Assembly: GCA_900470445.1 (NCBI GenBank)
Contig: UCAU01000070.1
Coordinates: 1 to 34,460, forward strand
Source of the DNA: Hyphomicrobiales bacterium
GTDB lineage: Bacteria; Pseudomonadota; Alphaproteobacteria; Rhizobiales; Devosiaceae
Length of the DNA stretch: 34,460 nt
Direction of reading: 5' to 3'
How positions within the stretch are numbered: position 1 is the first letter of the stretch; each line of letters starts with the position of its first letter. Below are positions 8,828-16,902 of the stretch, piece by piece. The position numbers were made by a program, and so were the translations under genes. Below the pieces are notes generated by a model. It was not told the origin of the DNA. It saw nothing but the letters and a program-made list of their open reading frames with translations, and searched no databases.

Positions 8828-9706
8828 ATGCCCGTTACGTCCCGCCTGCCTGCTCATTTGCCGCGCCTGTTGGTGGAGCGCGCTGTTGCCGCTGCGCTGG
8901 AGGAAGATCTGGGGCTGGCGGGGGATTTGACCAGCCAGGCGACGCTGGCGCCGGATGCGGTAGCGACGGCGAGCTTGTCGGCACGCGAGGCGGGGGTGAT
9001 TGCCGGGCTTGATCTGGCGGCGGCCGCATTTCGGCTGGTGGGCGATGGGGTGGTGTTCACCCCTGCCCTGTCGGATGGCGACCGGGTGGCCGCCGGGGGG
9101 CTGGTGGCGACCGTGAGCGGGCCAGCGCGGCTGGTGATGTCGGCGGAGCGGGTGGCGCTCAATTTCCTCAATCATCTGAGTGGGGTGGCGAGCCTGACGC
9201 GGATTTATGCCGATGCGGTGGCCGGCACGGACGCGCAGATTTGCGATACGCGCAAGACGACGCCGGGGCTGCGGGCCTTCGAGAAATATGCGGTGCGCTG
9301 CGGTGGCGGGGCCAATCATCGCTATAGCCTGGATGATGCGATCCTGATCAAGGACAACCATATCGCCGTGGCAGGCAGCGTGACGGCGGCCTACAAGGCG
9401 GCCGAGGCATTTGCCGGGCATCTGGTGGCGATCGAAATCGAAGTGCAGAACCTGGCCGAGCTGGAAGAAGCGCTGGCGGCGGGGGCGCGGATCGTATTGC
9501 TCGACAATATGGACAACGACCTGCTGCGGCAGGCGGTGGCGCTGAATAAAGGCCAGGCAAAGCTGGAAGCCTCGGGCGGGGTGAAGCTGGACCGGGTGCG
9601 CTCGATTGCCGAAACGGGGGTCGATTTCATTTCGACAAGCCAGATCACCATGGCGGCGGTGCCGCTTGATCTGGGGCTCGATGTCGAGATCGAGGCAACG
9701 CGATGA
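8828..9706 (+). CDS. nadC: Nicotinate-nucleotide pyrophosphorylase (carboxylating), quinolinate phosphoribosyltransferase
   Basis: Converts quinolinate and PRPP to nicotinate mononucleotide, CO2 and pyrophosphate, the last step of de novo pyridine ring synthesis. The 292 residues match family length. Visible motifs are DTRKTTPGLR (140-149), KYAVRCGGGANHR (153-165), IKDNH (174-178), the EIEVQNLAEL strand, and the C-terminal EASGGVKLDRVRSIAETGVD with ISTSQIT. Its stop overlaps the next start by ATGA, so it is translationally coupled to cysQ. nadA and nadB are not beside it in this window. A short palindrome TGCAT-GGC-ATGCA (8775-8787) and a TATAGT (8811-8816) lie upstream, but no good -35 partner was found. 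Confidence 0.95.
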   Translation: MPVTSRLPAHLPRLLVERAVAAALEEDLGLAGDLTSQATLAPDAVATASLSAREAGVIAGLDLAAAAFRLVGDGVVFTPALSDGDRVAAGGLVATVSGPARLVMSAERVALNFLNHLSGVASLTRIYADAVAGTDAQICDTRKTTPGLRAFEKYAVRCGGGANHRYSLDDAILIKDNHIAVAGSVTAAYKAAEAFAGHLVAIEIEVQNLAELEEALAAGARIVLLDNMDNDLLRQAVALNKGQAKLEASGGVKLDRVRSIAETGVDFISTSQITMAAVPLDLGLDVEIEATR

Positions 9707-10527
9707 GCGTGGTGACGGCGGCGGACCAATCGCTGACGGACCTGTCGCTGCAGGCGGCCATTGCGGCGGCGAAGCTGATTTTGGACGTCTATAGCCGGCC
9801 GATTGCGGCGGTGACCAAGTCGGATGGTTCGCCAGTGACGGAGGCAGATGCTGCGGCGGAGGCGGTGATCCTTGATTATCTGCGGCCCACCGGCATTCCC
9901 GTGCTGGGGGAAGAAAGCGTGGCGGCGGGGATTATTCCCGTGCTGGGCGAGCGCTATTTCGTGGTCGATCCGCTGGATGGGACCAAGGAATTCATCAAGC
10001 GCAATGGCGAGTTCACGGTGAATATCGCGCTGGTGGAACATGGCGTGCCGGTGATGGGCGTGGTGCTGGCGCCGGTCAGCGGGGAAACCTTTATCGGGGA
10101 TGCGAGGGGGGCCTATGCCTGCGATACCTCGAGCGGCATTGCGGTGGGCAAGCGGGTGATTTCGGTCGCGACGGCGGCACCGATGCGGGTGGTCGCGAGC
10201 CGTTCGCACGGGCATGCGGCGCTGGCGAGCCTGTGCGAGACCTTTGCGGTGGAGAGCGACGTGTCGGTCGGCTCGTCGCTGAAATTTTGCCTGTTGGCGC
10301 GGGGCGATGCGCAGCTTTATCCGCGGTTTACGCCGACTTGCGAATGGGACACGGCGGCGGGACAGGCCGTACTCGAGGCAGCGGGCGGCGCGGTGGTGAC
10401 GCTCGACGGCGAGCGCATGCGCTATGGCAAGCACGATATCGGGTTTTTGAATCCATATTTCGTGGCAGCGTCGAGCCTTGACCTGGCGCGGCGGGCGGCG
10501 GCGGAGATGAGCTCGATCCTGGGGTAG
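9703..10527 (+). CDS. cysQ: 3'(2'),5'-bisphosphate nucleotidase CysQ
   Basis: Dephosphorylates 3'-phosphoadenosine 5'-phosphate (PAP) to AMP, recycling the by-product of sulfate reduction; a member of the Li+-sensitive inositol-phosphatase superfamily. The 274 residues show KSDGSPVTEAD (39-49), GEES (69-72), the metal motif VDPLDGTKEFIKRNGEF (88-104) typical of CysQ rather than inositol monophosphatase, and CEWDTAAGQAVLEAAGG near the C-terminus. Its ATG overlaps the nadC stop by 4 bases. The nadC link looks organisational rather than functional, although both act on nucleotide pools. A GC-rich hairpin repeat follows the stop. Confidence 0.92.
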   Translation: MSVVTAADQSLTDLSLQAAIAAAKLILDVYSRPIAAVTKSDGSPVTEADAAAEAVILDYLRPTGIPVLGEESVAAGIIPVLGERYFVVDPLDGTKEFIKRNGEFTVNIALVEHGVPVMGVVLAPVSGETFIGDARGAYACDTSSGIAVGKRVISVATAAPMRVVASRSHGHAALASLCETFAVESDVSVGSSLKFCLLARGDAQLYPRFTPTCEWDTAAGQAVLEAAGGAVVTLDGERMRYGKHDIGFLNPYFVAASSLDLARRAAAEMSSILG

Positions 10528-10545
10528 GAATCAGGGCATCGGAGT

Positions 10546-10580
10546 ACCCCCTCCCAGCCTCTCCCTGACAGGGGGAGGGA
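10546..10580 (+). repeat. GC-rich hairpin repeat after cysQ
   Basis: This C-run then G-run element has the form ACCCCCTCCC, then CCTCTCCC, TGACA and GGGGGAGGG. The CTCCC/GGGAG arms (10561-10565 with 10573-10577) can pair. It resembles the CCCTCTCCCTCAAGGGG half of the other intergenic repeats in this window but has no central variable hairpin. It probably ends or stabilises the nadC-cysQ message; no T-run follows, so it is not a textbook terminator. Confidence 0.5.
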
Positions 10581-10787
10581 TGGTTCGGGGCTTGCCGGCT
10601 TTGCTATTGTGCGGGCTTATTGTCGCAAGGCTGGCGGCCAGCGCGGATACTCGTTCTGGAACTAAGTTATTGTTCCGGCAAGCATAGTCACAAGTATTGA
10701 ATCTGCCCGATTGCCCTGGTCATTGGCAGGGCCTTAACTGTTCGATGCGACTTCTGCATTCGCAATGCTTGCGCAATCTTCAGCAGA

Positions 10788-10832
10788 CATATATAGCCCC
10801 GGCATATATCGATCCGGCATATGCGCCGGCGG
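10788..10832 (+). promoter_or_regulatory. Three 15-bp-phased direct repeats over the padR promoter
   Basis: CATATATAG (10788), CATATATCG (10803) and CATATGCGC (10818) recur at exactly 15-base steps, and the spacing ends in CCCCGG, ATCCGG and GCCGGCGG respectively. A candidate promoter TTGCGC (10769-10774), 17 bases, TATAGC (10792-10797) overlaps the first copy. The Shine-Dalgarno GGAG (10831-10834) sits at the end of the third. The rest of the 317-base gap (10528-10844) holds short inverted repeats: GCTGG/CCAGC, GGAAC/GTTCC, GCCCTG/CAGGGC at 10713-10732, and GCATT/AATGC. No gene was seen in it. The autoregulatory operator role is inferred from position. Confidence 0.45.
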
Positions 10833-10844
10833 AGCTGCAGCTAC

Positions 10845-11393
10845 ATGAACGTCAGAACCCTATGCCTTTCCATCCTCTACAACGGGGACGCGACCGGTTA
10901 CGAGATCAGGCGGCAGTGCACGGATGGCGAATGCGCCTATTTCGTGGAGGCCAGCTTCGGTTCGATCTATCCGGCGCTCGCCAAGCTTGAGGATGATGGG
11001 CTGGTGACCAGCCGCAGCGAGACTCAGGACGGCAAGCCGACAAAAAAAATCTACTCCATTACCGAAGCCGGACGGCTCGCTTTTGTACATCATTTAAGCG
11101 AACCGCTGGCACCAAACATGTTCCGCAGCCCGTTTTTGCTGTTCGCGCGTTACGCACATCTTTTGCCACAAGAGCTGGTGGAAGAACGCGTTACCGATTT
11201 TCTCAACGAGTTCACCAACAAGCGGGAGATGCTTGACGGGTTTCTCGGAGAGCATGGCACCAATGCTGCCGAGACATGGGTAATCAATTATGGGCGTGCC
11301 ATGATGGAGGTTGCAGAGAACCACCTGCGCTCCCATATGCACGAACTGATCACAATGGCGCGAGCCGAGCCGAAAAAAGAAGCGGCTGAATAG
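10845..11393 (+). CDS. PadR-family transcriptional regulator
   Basis: A 182-residue DNA-binding repressor of the PadR family. The N-terminal winged helix-turn-helix is visible as MNVRTLCLSILYNGDATGYEI (GYEI being the family mark), FVEASFGSIYPALAKLEDDGLV with the recognition helix, and the wing KPTKKIYSITEAGR. The C-terminal part from about residue 80 (HHLSEPLAPNMFRSPFL onward) is the helical dimerisation and ligand-linked region, of the longer PadR-s1 kind. The ATG at 10845, after GGAG with a 10-base gap, is chosen over an ATG at 10821 that lies in the repeats. The stop is 14 bases from the adaptor gene, so it likely controls and is co-transcribed with the RND pump, as is common for PadR regulators of multidrug pumps. 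Confidence 0.85.
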   Translation: MNVRTLCLSILYNGDATGYEIRRQCTDGECAYFVEASFGSIYPALAKLEDDGLVTSRSETQDGKPTKKIYSITEAGRLAFVHHLSEPLAPNMFRSPFLLFARYAHLLPQELVEERVTDFLNEFTNKREMLDGFLGEHGTNAAETWVINYGRAMMEVAENHLRSHMHELITMARAEPKKEAAE

Positions 11394-11407
11394 AGGGGCG
11401 AATACTC

Positions 11408-12670
11408 ATGCGTGCATTGCTTTCTTACGGTCTTGCCTTGCTCATCCTGGTTGGCGCCGGGTTGTGGCTGGCGACTGGCACTCTGGTGATGGGCGGGAAC
11501 GGCCCGGGCAAGGGCGAGCGTTCGATCGTTTCGGTGGTCGAAGGGCAGGAGCATGGCCCCATTGCCACGACACTGGCCGATGCCGGCGTGCTGGCGCATC
11601 ACGAACCATCGACGACGGTCGACCCGGCCCTGACCATTGCCCAGCGCAATGAAGCCGAGATGGGTACGGCCACGCAGCTGCAGTCGGTTCGCATCACCAC
11701 CTATGTGGCCAAGCCGATGTCCATCGAAGTGCCGCTGCGCGGCCGCACCGCCGCCAAGGCCAGCGTTTCCGCTGTGGCCGAAACGGCCGGCATCGTGGAT
11801 GAAGTCAACATCGTCAAGGGGCAGAGTGTCAAAGTGGGCGACCTGCTCTGCACGCTGGACCAAGGCACTCGCGCCGCTGCGGTGGCACAGGCGGAAGCCG
11901 GACTGGAGCAGGCCAATGCAGGGTTGAACCAGGCCCAGCTCGACTATGACACCAATGAAAGCCTGCGCAATCGCGGGCTGGCTGCCGCCAACACGGCGCG
12001 GGCAGTGGAAGTGGCCCTGTCTTCGGCCAAGGCCAATGTGAGCTCGGCCCAGGCCGCGCTCGACAATGCCAATGCCGAACTGGACCGTACGCGGATCCTC
12101 GCCAAGGTGAATGGCGTGGTGCAGGACCCCATCGTTTCGGAAGGCGCCATGCTGGCCATGGGCTCGCCCTGCGCCACTATCGTGCAGCTCGACCCGATGC
12201 GCTTCCTGGGCCAGGTTCCCGAAGCCCGTATCGCACTGGCCAAGACGGACCTGACGGCCTCGATCCGCACGGTGACTGGCCAGACCGCCGACGGCAAGGT
12301 GACCTATATCGCTTCGACCGCTGACAGCGCGACCCGCTCGTTCCCGGTGGAAATCGAATTCGCCAATCCCGATGGCGCGATCCGTGACGGCGTCACCGCC
12401 CAGGCCACCGTCAATATGGGGTCGGCTCCGGCGCAGCTACTGCCACAATCTGTCCTGACGCTCAGCGATGATGGCGTTCTGGGGGTGCGGACCGTGGAAG
12501 ATGAAAAAGTGAAGTTCTACCCGGTGCAGATCGTCAGCGACACGCGTGACGGCATCTGGGTGATGGGGCTGCCCGCGTCGGTCGACGTGATCACCGTGGG
12601 CCAGGAATATGTGACTGAGGGCCAGACCGTGGCCGCTACCAACGTTGCAGCCGGAGGGGCCGCTTCATGA
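11408..12670 (+). CDS. RND efflux periplasmic adaptor (membrane fusion) subunit
   Basis: A 420-residue adaptor that bridges an inner-membrane RND pump and an outer-membrane channel. An N-terminal membrane anchor spans about residues 5-25. A linker follows, then the adaptor core from about residue 95: VAKPMSIEVPLRGRT, the lipoyl half-motif AETAGIVDEVNIVKGQSVKVG, an alanine/glutamine-rich coiled-coil hairpin (about 158-220), the returning lipoyl half DRTRILAKVNGVVQDPIVSEG, and the beta-barrel and membrane-proximal parts. AGGGG 9 bases upstream supports ATG 11408. Its stop overlaps the pump start as ATGA. The hydrophilic segment between anchor and core (residues 30-90) is longer than in typical AcrA proteins. 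No cysteine lipobox was seen, so it is anchored by the helix. Confidence 0.9.
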   Translation: MRALLSYGLALLILVGAGLWLATGTLVMGGNGPGKGERSIVSVVEGQEHGPIATTLADAGVLAHHEPSTTVDPALTIAQRNEAEMGTATQLQSVRITTYVAKPMSIEVPLRGRTAAKASVSAVAETAGIVDEVNIVKGQSVKVGDLLCTLDQGTRAAAVAQAEAGLEQANAGLNQAQLDYDTNESLRNRGLAAANTARAVEVALSSAKANVSSAQAALDNANAELDRTRILAKVNGVVQDPIVSEGAMLAMGSPCATIVQLDPMRFLGQVPEARIALAKTDLTASIRTVTGQTADGKVTYIASTADSATRSFPVEIEFANPDGAIRDGVTAQATVNMGSAPAQLLPQSVLTLSDDGVLGVRTVEDEKVKFYPVQIVSDTRDGIWVMGLPASVDVITVGQEYVTEGQTVAATNVAAGGAAS

Positions 12671-15600
12671 TCAACTTCCTCGAACGCATTCTGCGAATGC
12701 CGCGCGTGGTGCTCACCGTCATGGTGCTGCTCCTCGGCGCGGGGCTGATGGCCTATGTCACCCTCCCCAAGGAGAGTTTCCCGGCCATCGACATCCCCTA
12801 TTTCTACGTTTCGGTAACCCAGACCGGCGTGTCGCCGCGCGACGCCGAGCAATTGCTCGTCAAGCCGATCGAGGACCGGATCAAGGATATCGACGACCTC
12901 GAGAATTATACCTCGACCGCGACCACCGGGCACGCTTCGGTGTTCCTGGAATTCAACGTCAATGCCGACAAGGACACCGCGCTGAACGATATCCGCGCGG
13001 CGCTCGAGGGTGTATCCGCGGACCTGCCGACCGAGGCCAAGGAACCGGTCGTCAGCGAAATCTCGTTTACCGACACTCCGGTCATCTATGTCGCGGTTTA
13101 TGGCAATGTGCCCGAACGTGAACTGGTGCAGCGCGCCAAGGACCTGCAAGACGAGCTGGAGGGCATTCCCGACGCGCAGACCGTGACGATTTCTGGTCAG
13201 CGCGACGAGATGATGGAAGTCACCATCGACCAAAATCGTCTCGAAGCCTATGACCTGACCGCCACGCAGCTGCTCGACGCGCTGGCCAAGAACAATATGG
13301 TGGTCCCCGGCGGCACGCTCGACACGGGCCGCGGCTCGTTCAACGTGGAAGTGCCGGGCCTGATCAAGAATGTCGAGGACGTCTATACCCTGCCGCTCAA
13401 GGCTTCGGGCGACACTGTCGTGACGTTCGGCGACGTGGCGACCATTACCCGCACCTTTGAGGACGCCACCCAATATGCCCATGTGAACGGCCAGACGGCC
13501 ATCACGCTGGGCGTCTCCAAGAAGCTGGGGACCAACGTCATCAATGTGTCCGACGAAGTGCGGCGCGTGACGGCGGAGTTCACCAAGGACTGGCCGCAGG
13601 GCGTGCAGACCTCGTTCCTGATCGACCAGGCCGACTCCACCAAGAACCTGTTCCGCTCGCTGGAAGCAGCGGTGCTGACTGCCGTGGCGCTGGTGCTGAT
13701 CACCTGCGTCGCCACCCTTGGCGTGCGCCCGGCCATCATGATCGGCATGTCGATCCCGATCTCGTTCATGATGGCGTTCCTCGTGGTGCAGATGCTGGGC
13801 ATGACCATCAACATGATGATCATGTTCGGATTGGTGCTCGCGGTGGGCGTGCTGGTGGACGACCCTATCGTGGTGGTCGAATATGCCGAGCGAAAGCTGC
13901 AGGAAGGCGTTTCCAAGCGGGAAGCGTTCATCCTGGCGGCCAAGAAGATGTTCGTGCCGGTGGTTTCGGCTACCTTCACCACGCTGGGTGCCTTCGTGCC
14001 CCTGCTGTTCTGGCCGGGCATTATCGGCAAGTTCATGAGCTATCTGCCGATCATCGTGATCGTGGTGATGGTGGCTTCGCTGGTCTCCGCACTGATCTTC
14101 ATGCCGATCATCGGCGCCTTTATCGCATCGAGCCATATCGACGAGAAGCACAAGGAAGCCGCCGACGTCGTGATGTATGCCGACAAATTCGACCCCAAAA
14201 AGGTTGGCGGCATTACCGGCTATTATGTGCGGGCGATGGAGCATTTGCTGCATCAACCGATCCTGACGCTGGGTATCGGCTTCGCGCTGGTGGCGGCGAT
14301 GTTCGTCGCCTACATGTCCAACCCGACCGGCACCGAGGCGTTCCCGGCTTCCGAGCCCGAATTCGGCACGGTCAACGTGATCACGCGCGGCAATTACTCG
14401 CCGGCCGAAATCCGCGACCTGCTGATGGAGGTGGAAACCGAAATCCTGCAGGTGCAGGGTATCCAGGACGTGGTGATGCGCTTCGTCAATACCGGCAGCG
14501 GCGGCGATGGCATGAGTGCGTCGGCACCGCCCGACACGGTTGGCGCGTTCGACCTGCAGCTGATCAACTACAATGAACGCATCAAGGCCGAGGAAATCTT
14601 CCAGGCCATCCGCGAGCGCGTGGCCCATATTTCCGGCCTCGAAGTGCAGATCGCGGCGCAGGAAAACGGCCCGCCGGCCGGCAAGGCCATCAACCTGCGG
14701 GTGGAAGGCACTGTCTATGCCGATATCGCCCCAACCGTGGCCAAGCTGCGTGACTATATCGAGCACGATCTGGGTGGCGCCATCGACGTGGAAGACGGCC
14801 GCCCTGCCCCCGGTATCGACTGGCAGGTCACGATCGATCGCGTCGAAGCGGCCAAGTATGGCATCGGTGTGCGCGAGCTGAGCCCCTATGTGCAGCTCGT
14901 GACTTCCGGCGTGACGCTGGGTACCTATCGCCCGGATGACGGCTCGAGCACTGACGAACTCGACATCAAGGTCCGTCTGCCGGAAAGCGAGCGCACTTTC
15001 GATGCCTTGGATTCGCTGCGCATCGTGACGTCGCAGGGTCTGGTGCCGGTCTCCAATTTCATCGAGCGCACAGCAGTGCCAAAAGTGGCGAATATCTCGC
15101 GCCGCAACGGGCTCTATTCGATGAATGTGGCGGCCAATCTGGAGCCGGGCCTCGACACCGCGGCCAAGGTGGCCGAGGTGCAGCAGTGGCAGGCAACGCA
15201 GGACTTCCCCTCGAGCGTCAAGATCGTCTATGGCGGTGCGGCCGAGCAGGTTGACGACACCAACGCGTTCATCATCACCGCGTTCGGCGCCGCCATGTTC
15301 CTGATCTTCTTCATCCTGCTGCTGGAATATAACAGCTTCTGGCAGGTGCTGGTGACGCTGACCACGGTGATCATGTCGCTGGGCGGGGTGTTGCTAGGCA
15401 TGCTGGTCACCGGGATGAGCTTCTCGGCGATCATGACGGGCCTGGGCATCGTGGCGCTGGCGGGTATCGTGGTGAAGAACGGCATCGTGCTGATCGACAC
15501 CTATAACCACTATAACCGCGACGAAAAGGTGGAGCCGATCAAGGCCATGCTGCTGACCATCAGCCAGCGTGTCCGGCCGGTGCTGCTGACGGCAACCGTG

Positions 15601-16014
15601 ACGGCGCTGGGCGTTATTCCGATGGCGCTCAATGTCGAGTTCGACTTCATCCGCCGCGAAATCGTGGTGGGCGGCCTGGCTGGTTCGTGGTTCATCCACC
15701 TGTCGGCCGCGCTGGTATCGGGCCTCTTCGTCTCCACCGCCCTGACCCTGGTCATGGTGCCGGTGATGGTGGTGGCCCCGCATGTGATGAAGGGCCAGAT
15801 CGGCTGGGTCATCCGCCAGGTTGGCAAGATGATCAATTCGGCGCGCAATGGCGGCAAGCAGACCGCGGTGCCGGCCGGGTTCGATGGCATGGCCGTCGAA
15901 ATCCCCGCCGATGCCGACGGCGCCAAGCGCTACATCGTCAGCAAGGAAGAAGGGCTGGTCGAGAAGGACAAGAACGGCGTGACTATCGTCAGCCGGCCCG
16001 AAGCGGCGGAATGA
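12667..16014 (+). CDS. RND efflux transporter permease subunit
   Basis: A proton-driven inner-membrane pump of the AcrB/HAE-1-like superfamily, 1115 residues with twelve predicted membrane segments and two large periplasmic loops. The first segment follows FLERILRMPRVVLTV. The TM4 aspartate pair appears as VLVDDPIVVVEYAERKL near residue 397, and the TM10 lysine as LAGIVVKNGIVLIDTYNHY near 935. These are the proton-relay residues, so an active transporter is expected. The PKESFPAIDIPYFYVSV start is typical. An uncommon feature is a hydrophilic cytosolic tail of about 75 residues after the last membrane segment (from about 1040). It is coupled to the adaptor by a 4-base overlap. No outer-membrane channel gene is nearby, so a TolC-like protein encoded elsewhere is presumed. 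The substrate is unknown. Confidence 0.93.
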   Translation: MINFLERILRMPRVVLTVMVLLLGAGLMAYVTLPKESFPAIDIPYFYVSVTQTGVSPRDAEQLLVKPIEDRIKDIDDLENYTSTATTGHASVFLEFNVNADKDTALNDIRAALEGVSADLPTEAKEPVVSEISFTDTPVIYVAVYGNVPERELVQRAKDLQDELEGIPDAQTVTISGQRDEMMEVTIDQNRLEAYDLTATQLLDALAKNNMVVPGGTLDTGRGSFNVEVPGLIKNVEDVYTLPLKASGDTVVTFGDVATITRTFEDATQYAHVNGQTAITLGVSKKLGTNVINVSDEVRRVTAEFTKDWPQGVQTSFLIDQADSTKNLFRSLEAAVLTAVALVLITCVATLGVRPAIMIGMSIPISFMMAFLVVQMLGMTINMMIMFGLVLAVGVLVDDPIVVVEYAERKLQEGVSKREAFILAAKKMFVPVVSATFTTLGAFVPLLFWPGIIGKFMSYLPIIVIVVMVASLVSALIFMPIIGAFIASSHIDEKHKEAADVVMYADKFDPKKVGGITGYYVRAMEHLLHQPILTLGIGFALVAAMFVAYMSNPTGTEAFPASEPEFGTVNVITRGNYSPAEIRDLLMEVETEILQVQGIQDVVMRFVNTGSGGDGMSASAPPDTVGAFDLQLINYNERIKAEEIFQAIRERVAHISGLEVQIAAQENGPPAGKAINLRVEGTVYADIAPTVAKLRDYIEHDLGGAIDVEDGRPAPGIDWQVTIDRVEAAKYGIGVRELSPYVQLVTSGVTLGTYRPDDGSSTDELDIKVRLPESERTFDALDSLRIVTSQGLVPVSNFIERTAVPKVANISRRNGLYSMNVAANLEPGLDTAAKVAEVQQWQATQDFPSSVKIVYGGAAEQVDDTNAFIITAFGAAMFLIFFILLLEYNSFWQVLVTLTTVIMSLGGVLLGMLVTGMSFSAIMTGLGIVALAGIVVKNGIVLIDTYNHYNRDEKVEPIKAMLLTISQRVRPVLLTATVTALGVIPMALNVEFDFIRREIVVGGLAGSWFIHLSAALVSGLFVSTALTLVMVPVMVVAPHVMKGQIGWVIRQVGKMINSARNGGKQTAVPAGFDGMAVEIPADADGAKRYIVSKEEGLVEKDKNGVTIVSRPEAAE

Positions 16015-16038
16015 TGTCCGTTAGGGAATGAGTTGGAA

Positions 16039-16070
16039 AGGCCCGCAGTGATGCGGGCCTTTTTATTTTT
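16039..16070 (+). terminator. Rho-independent terminator of the padR-RND operon
   Basis: A perfect 9-bp GC-rich stem AGGCCCGCA (16039-16047) pairs with TGCGGGCCT (16052-16060) around the loop GTGA, and TTTTATTTTT follows directly. It lies 25 bases after the pump stop. This is the clearest intrinsic terminator in the window. Confidence 0.95.
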
Positions 16071-16079
16071 AAGGCGGGC

Positions 16080-16125
16080 TTGTAGTTTTAGCTAATATAG
16101 CTATTTTATATTGGCTATTTTAGCT
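16080..16125 (+). promoter_or_regulatory. AT-rich promoter/operator of the phd-doc pair
   Basis: This AT-rich block stands out from its GC-rich surroundings. TTGTAG (16080-16085) and TATTTT, 16 bases apart, form a candidate promoter. TTTTAGCT occurs at 16086-16093 and again at 16118-16125, CTATTTTA at 16101-16108 and 16115-16122, and AATATA/TATATT form an inverted repeat (about 16094-16112). Such repeats over the promoter fit the autoregulation by the antitoxin-toxin complex known for Phd/Doc. Confidence 0.55.
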
Positions 16126-16140
16126 GAAAGGACTGAAGCC

Positions 16141-16377
16141 ATGAGCAGCATCACCGCAACCGACGCCAAGAACAAGTTTGGCCAGGTTCTGGAAATGGCA
16201 CAGGCCGAGCCCGTGCGTATCCAGAAGAACGGCCGTGACGTGGCGATCGTGCTTTCGCCCGAACAATATGGCGCGCTCGTGGCACAAAACACCGCCAAGG
16301 TGCGTCCGATAATTGAGACGCTAATGGCGAGAAGTATTGAGCGGCGGAAATCCCTTTACGAAGCGCTGGCCAAGTAG
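16141..16377 (+). CDS. Phd/YefM-family antitoxin
   Basis: A 78-residue type II antitoxin that binds its own promoter and neutralises the partner Doc toxin. The N-terminal half is the YefM-type DNA-binding fold: MSSITATDAKNKFGQVLEMA, then EPVRIQKNGRDVAIVLSPEQY. The C-terminal half (RPIIETLMARSIERRKSLYE) is the charged helix expected to wrap the toxin. AAAGGA 9 bases upstream selects ATG 16141 over an ATG at 16111 that lies in the operator. The toxin start is 6 bases beyond the stop, so both are one transcript. Confidence 0.88.
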   Translation: MSSITATDAKNKFGQVLEMAQAEPVRIQKNGRDVAIVLSPEQYGALVAQNTAKVRPIIETLMARSIERRKSLYEALAK

Positions 16378-16383
16378 CACATC

Positions 16384-16761
16384 GTGCCGACCTACCTGAC
16401 TCTCGATGAAGTATTGCGCATGCACGAGATGCTCTTGGCCGCCTTCGGTGGCGCCAAGGGCATTCGTGATATGGGCCTGATCGAGTCAGCTCTCCTTCGC
16501 CCGCAGACGGGCTATTATGCCGACCTTATCGAAGAGGCAGCCGCGCTTTGGGAAAGCATGGCGATGAACCATGGCTTTGTGGACGGCAACAAACGCGTGG
16601 CCTTTGCCTGCGTCGAACTGTTTCTACAGCTGAATGGCGTAGATATTGGCGCCAGCAATACCGAGCTTGAGGTCTTCATCTACAGCAATCTTGAGGCTGG
16701 GACCTTCCGCAAGGACGCGCTTGAGCGTTGGTTACATGAGCATACCGAGCCAGACCGGTAG
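16384..16761 (+). CDS. Doc-type (Fic-fold) toxin, death-on-curing family
   Basis: The toxin partner of the upstream antitoxin. Doc proteins phosphorylate elongation factor Tu and stop translation. The 125 residues match Doc length. The catalytic motif HGFVDGNKR is at 63-71, with H63 and D67 and the K-R ending that separates Doc kinases from AMP-transferring Fic enzymes (HxFxxGNGR). GIRDMGLIESALLRPQTGYY (26-45) is the usual Doc N-terminal segment. The GTG start at 16384 has no strong ribosome site of its own, so it relies on coupling from the antitoxin 6 bases ahead. A later ATG (codon 13) would cut into the fold. Motif residues are intact, so an active toxin is expected. Confidence 0.87.
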   Translation: MPTYLTLDEVLRMHEMLLAAFGGAKGIRDMGLIESALLRPQTGYYADLIEEAAALWESMAMNHGFVDGNKRVAFACVELFLQLNGVDIGASNTELEVFIYSNLEAGTFRKDALERWLHEHTEPDR

Positions 16762-16779
16762 CCAGCCCGGAGGCATCGC

Positions 16780-16880
16780 ACCCCTCACCCGGCGCTGCGC
16801 TATGGCCGCTGCATTGCTTGGCGACGGGTCGCTACAGCCCTGGCCCGGCCAACGGAGGTTCCCGCTTTCGCGGGAATGAC
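16780..16880 (+). repeat. Cluster of two intergenic repeat types between doc and atm1
   Basis: At 16780-16790 stands ACCCCTCACCC, the left flank of the variable-hairpin repeat family, but the rest of that unit is missing, so it is a truncated copy. At 16859-16876 is a second type: TTCCCGC-TTTC-GCGGGAA inside GGAGG...TGAC. Read on the minus strand this gives the phrase VIPAKAG, which is typical of a repeat widespread in proteobacterial genomes and often mistaken for coding sequence. The 141 bases between doc and atm1 contain no gene. Confidence 0.65.
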
Positions 16881-16902
16881 ACCGTGGGTGGAAGCGCCGC
16901 CC

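Noticed and set aside
12517..14766. 749-codon open frame on the minus strand
   Set aside because: Antisense to the RND adaptor end and pump; composition is His/Asp/Arg/Gln-heavy without motifs. The sense frame has clear RND signatures.
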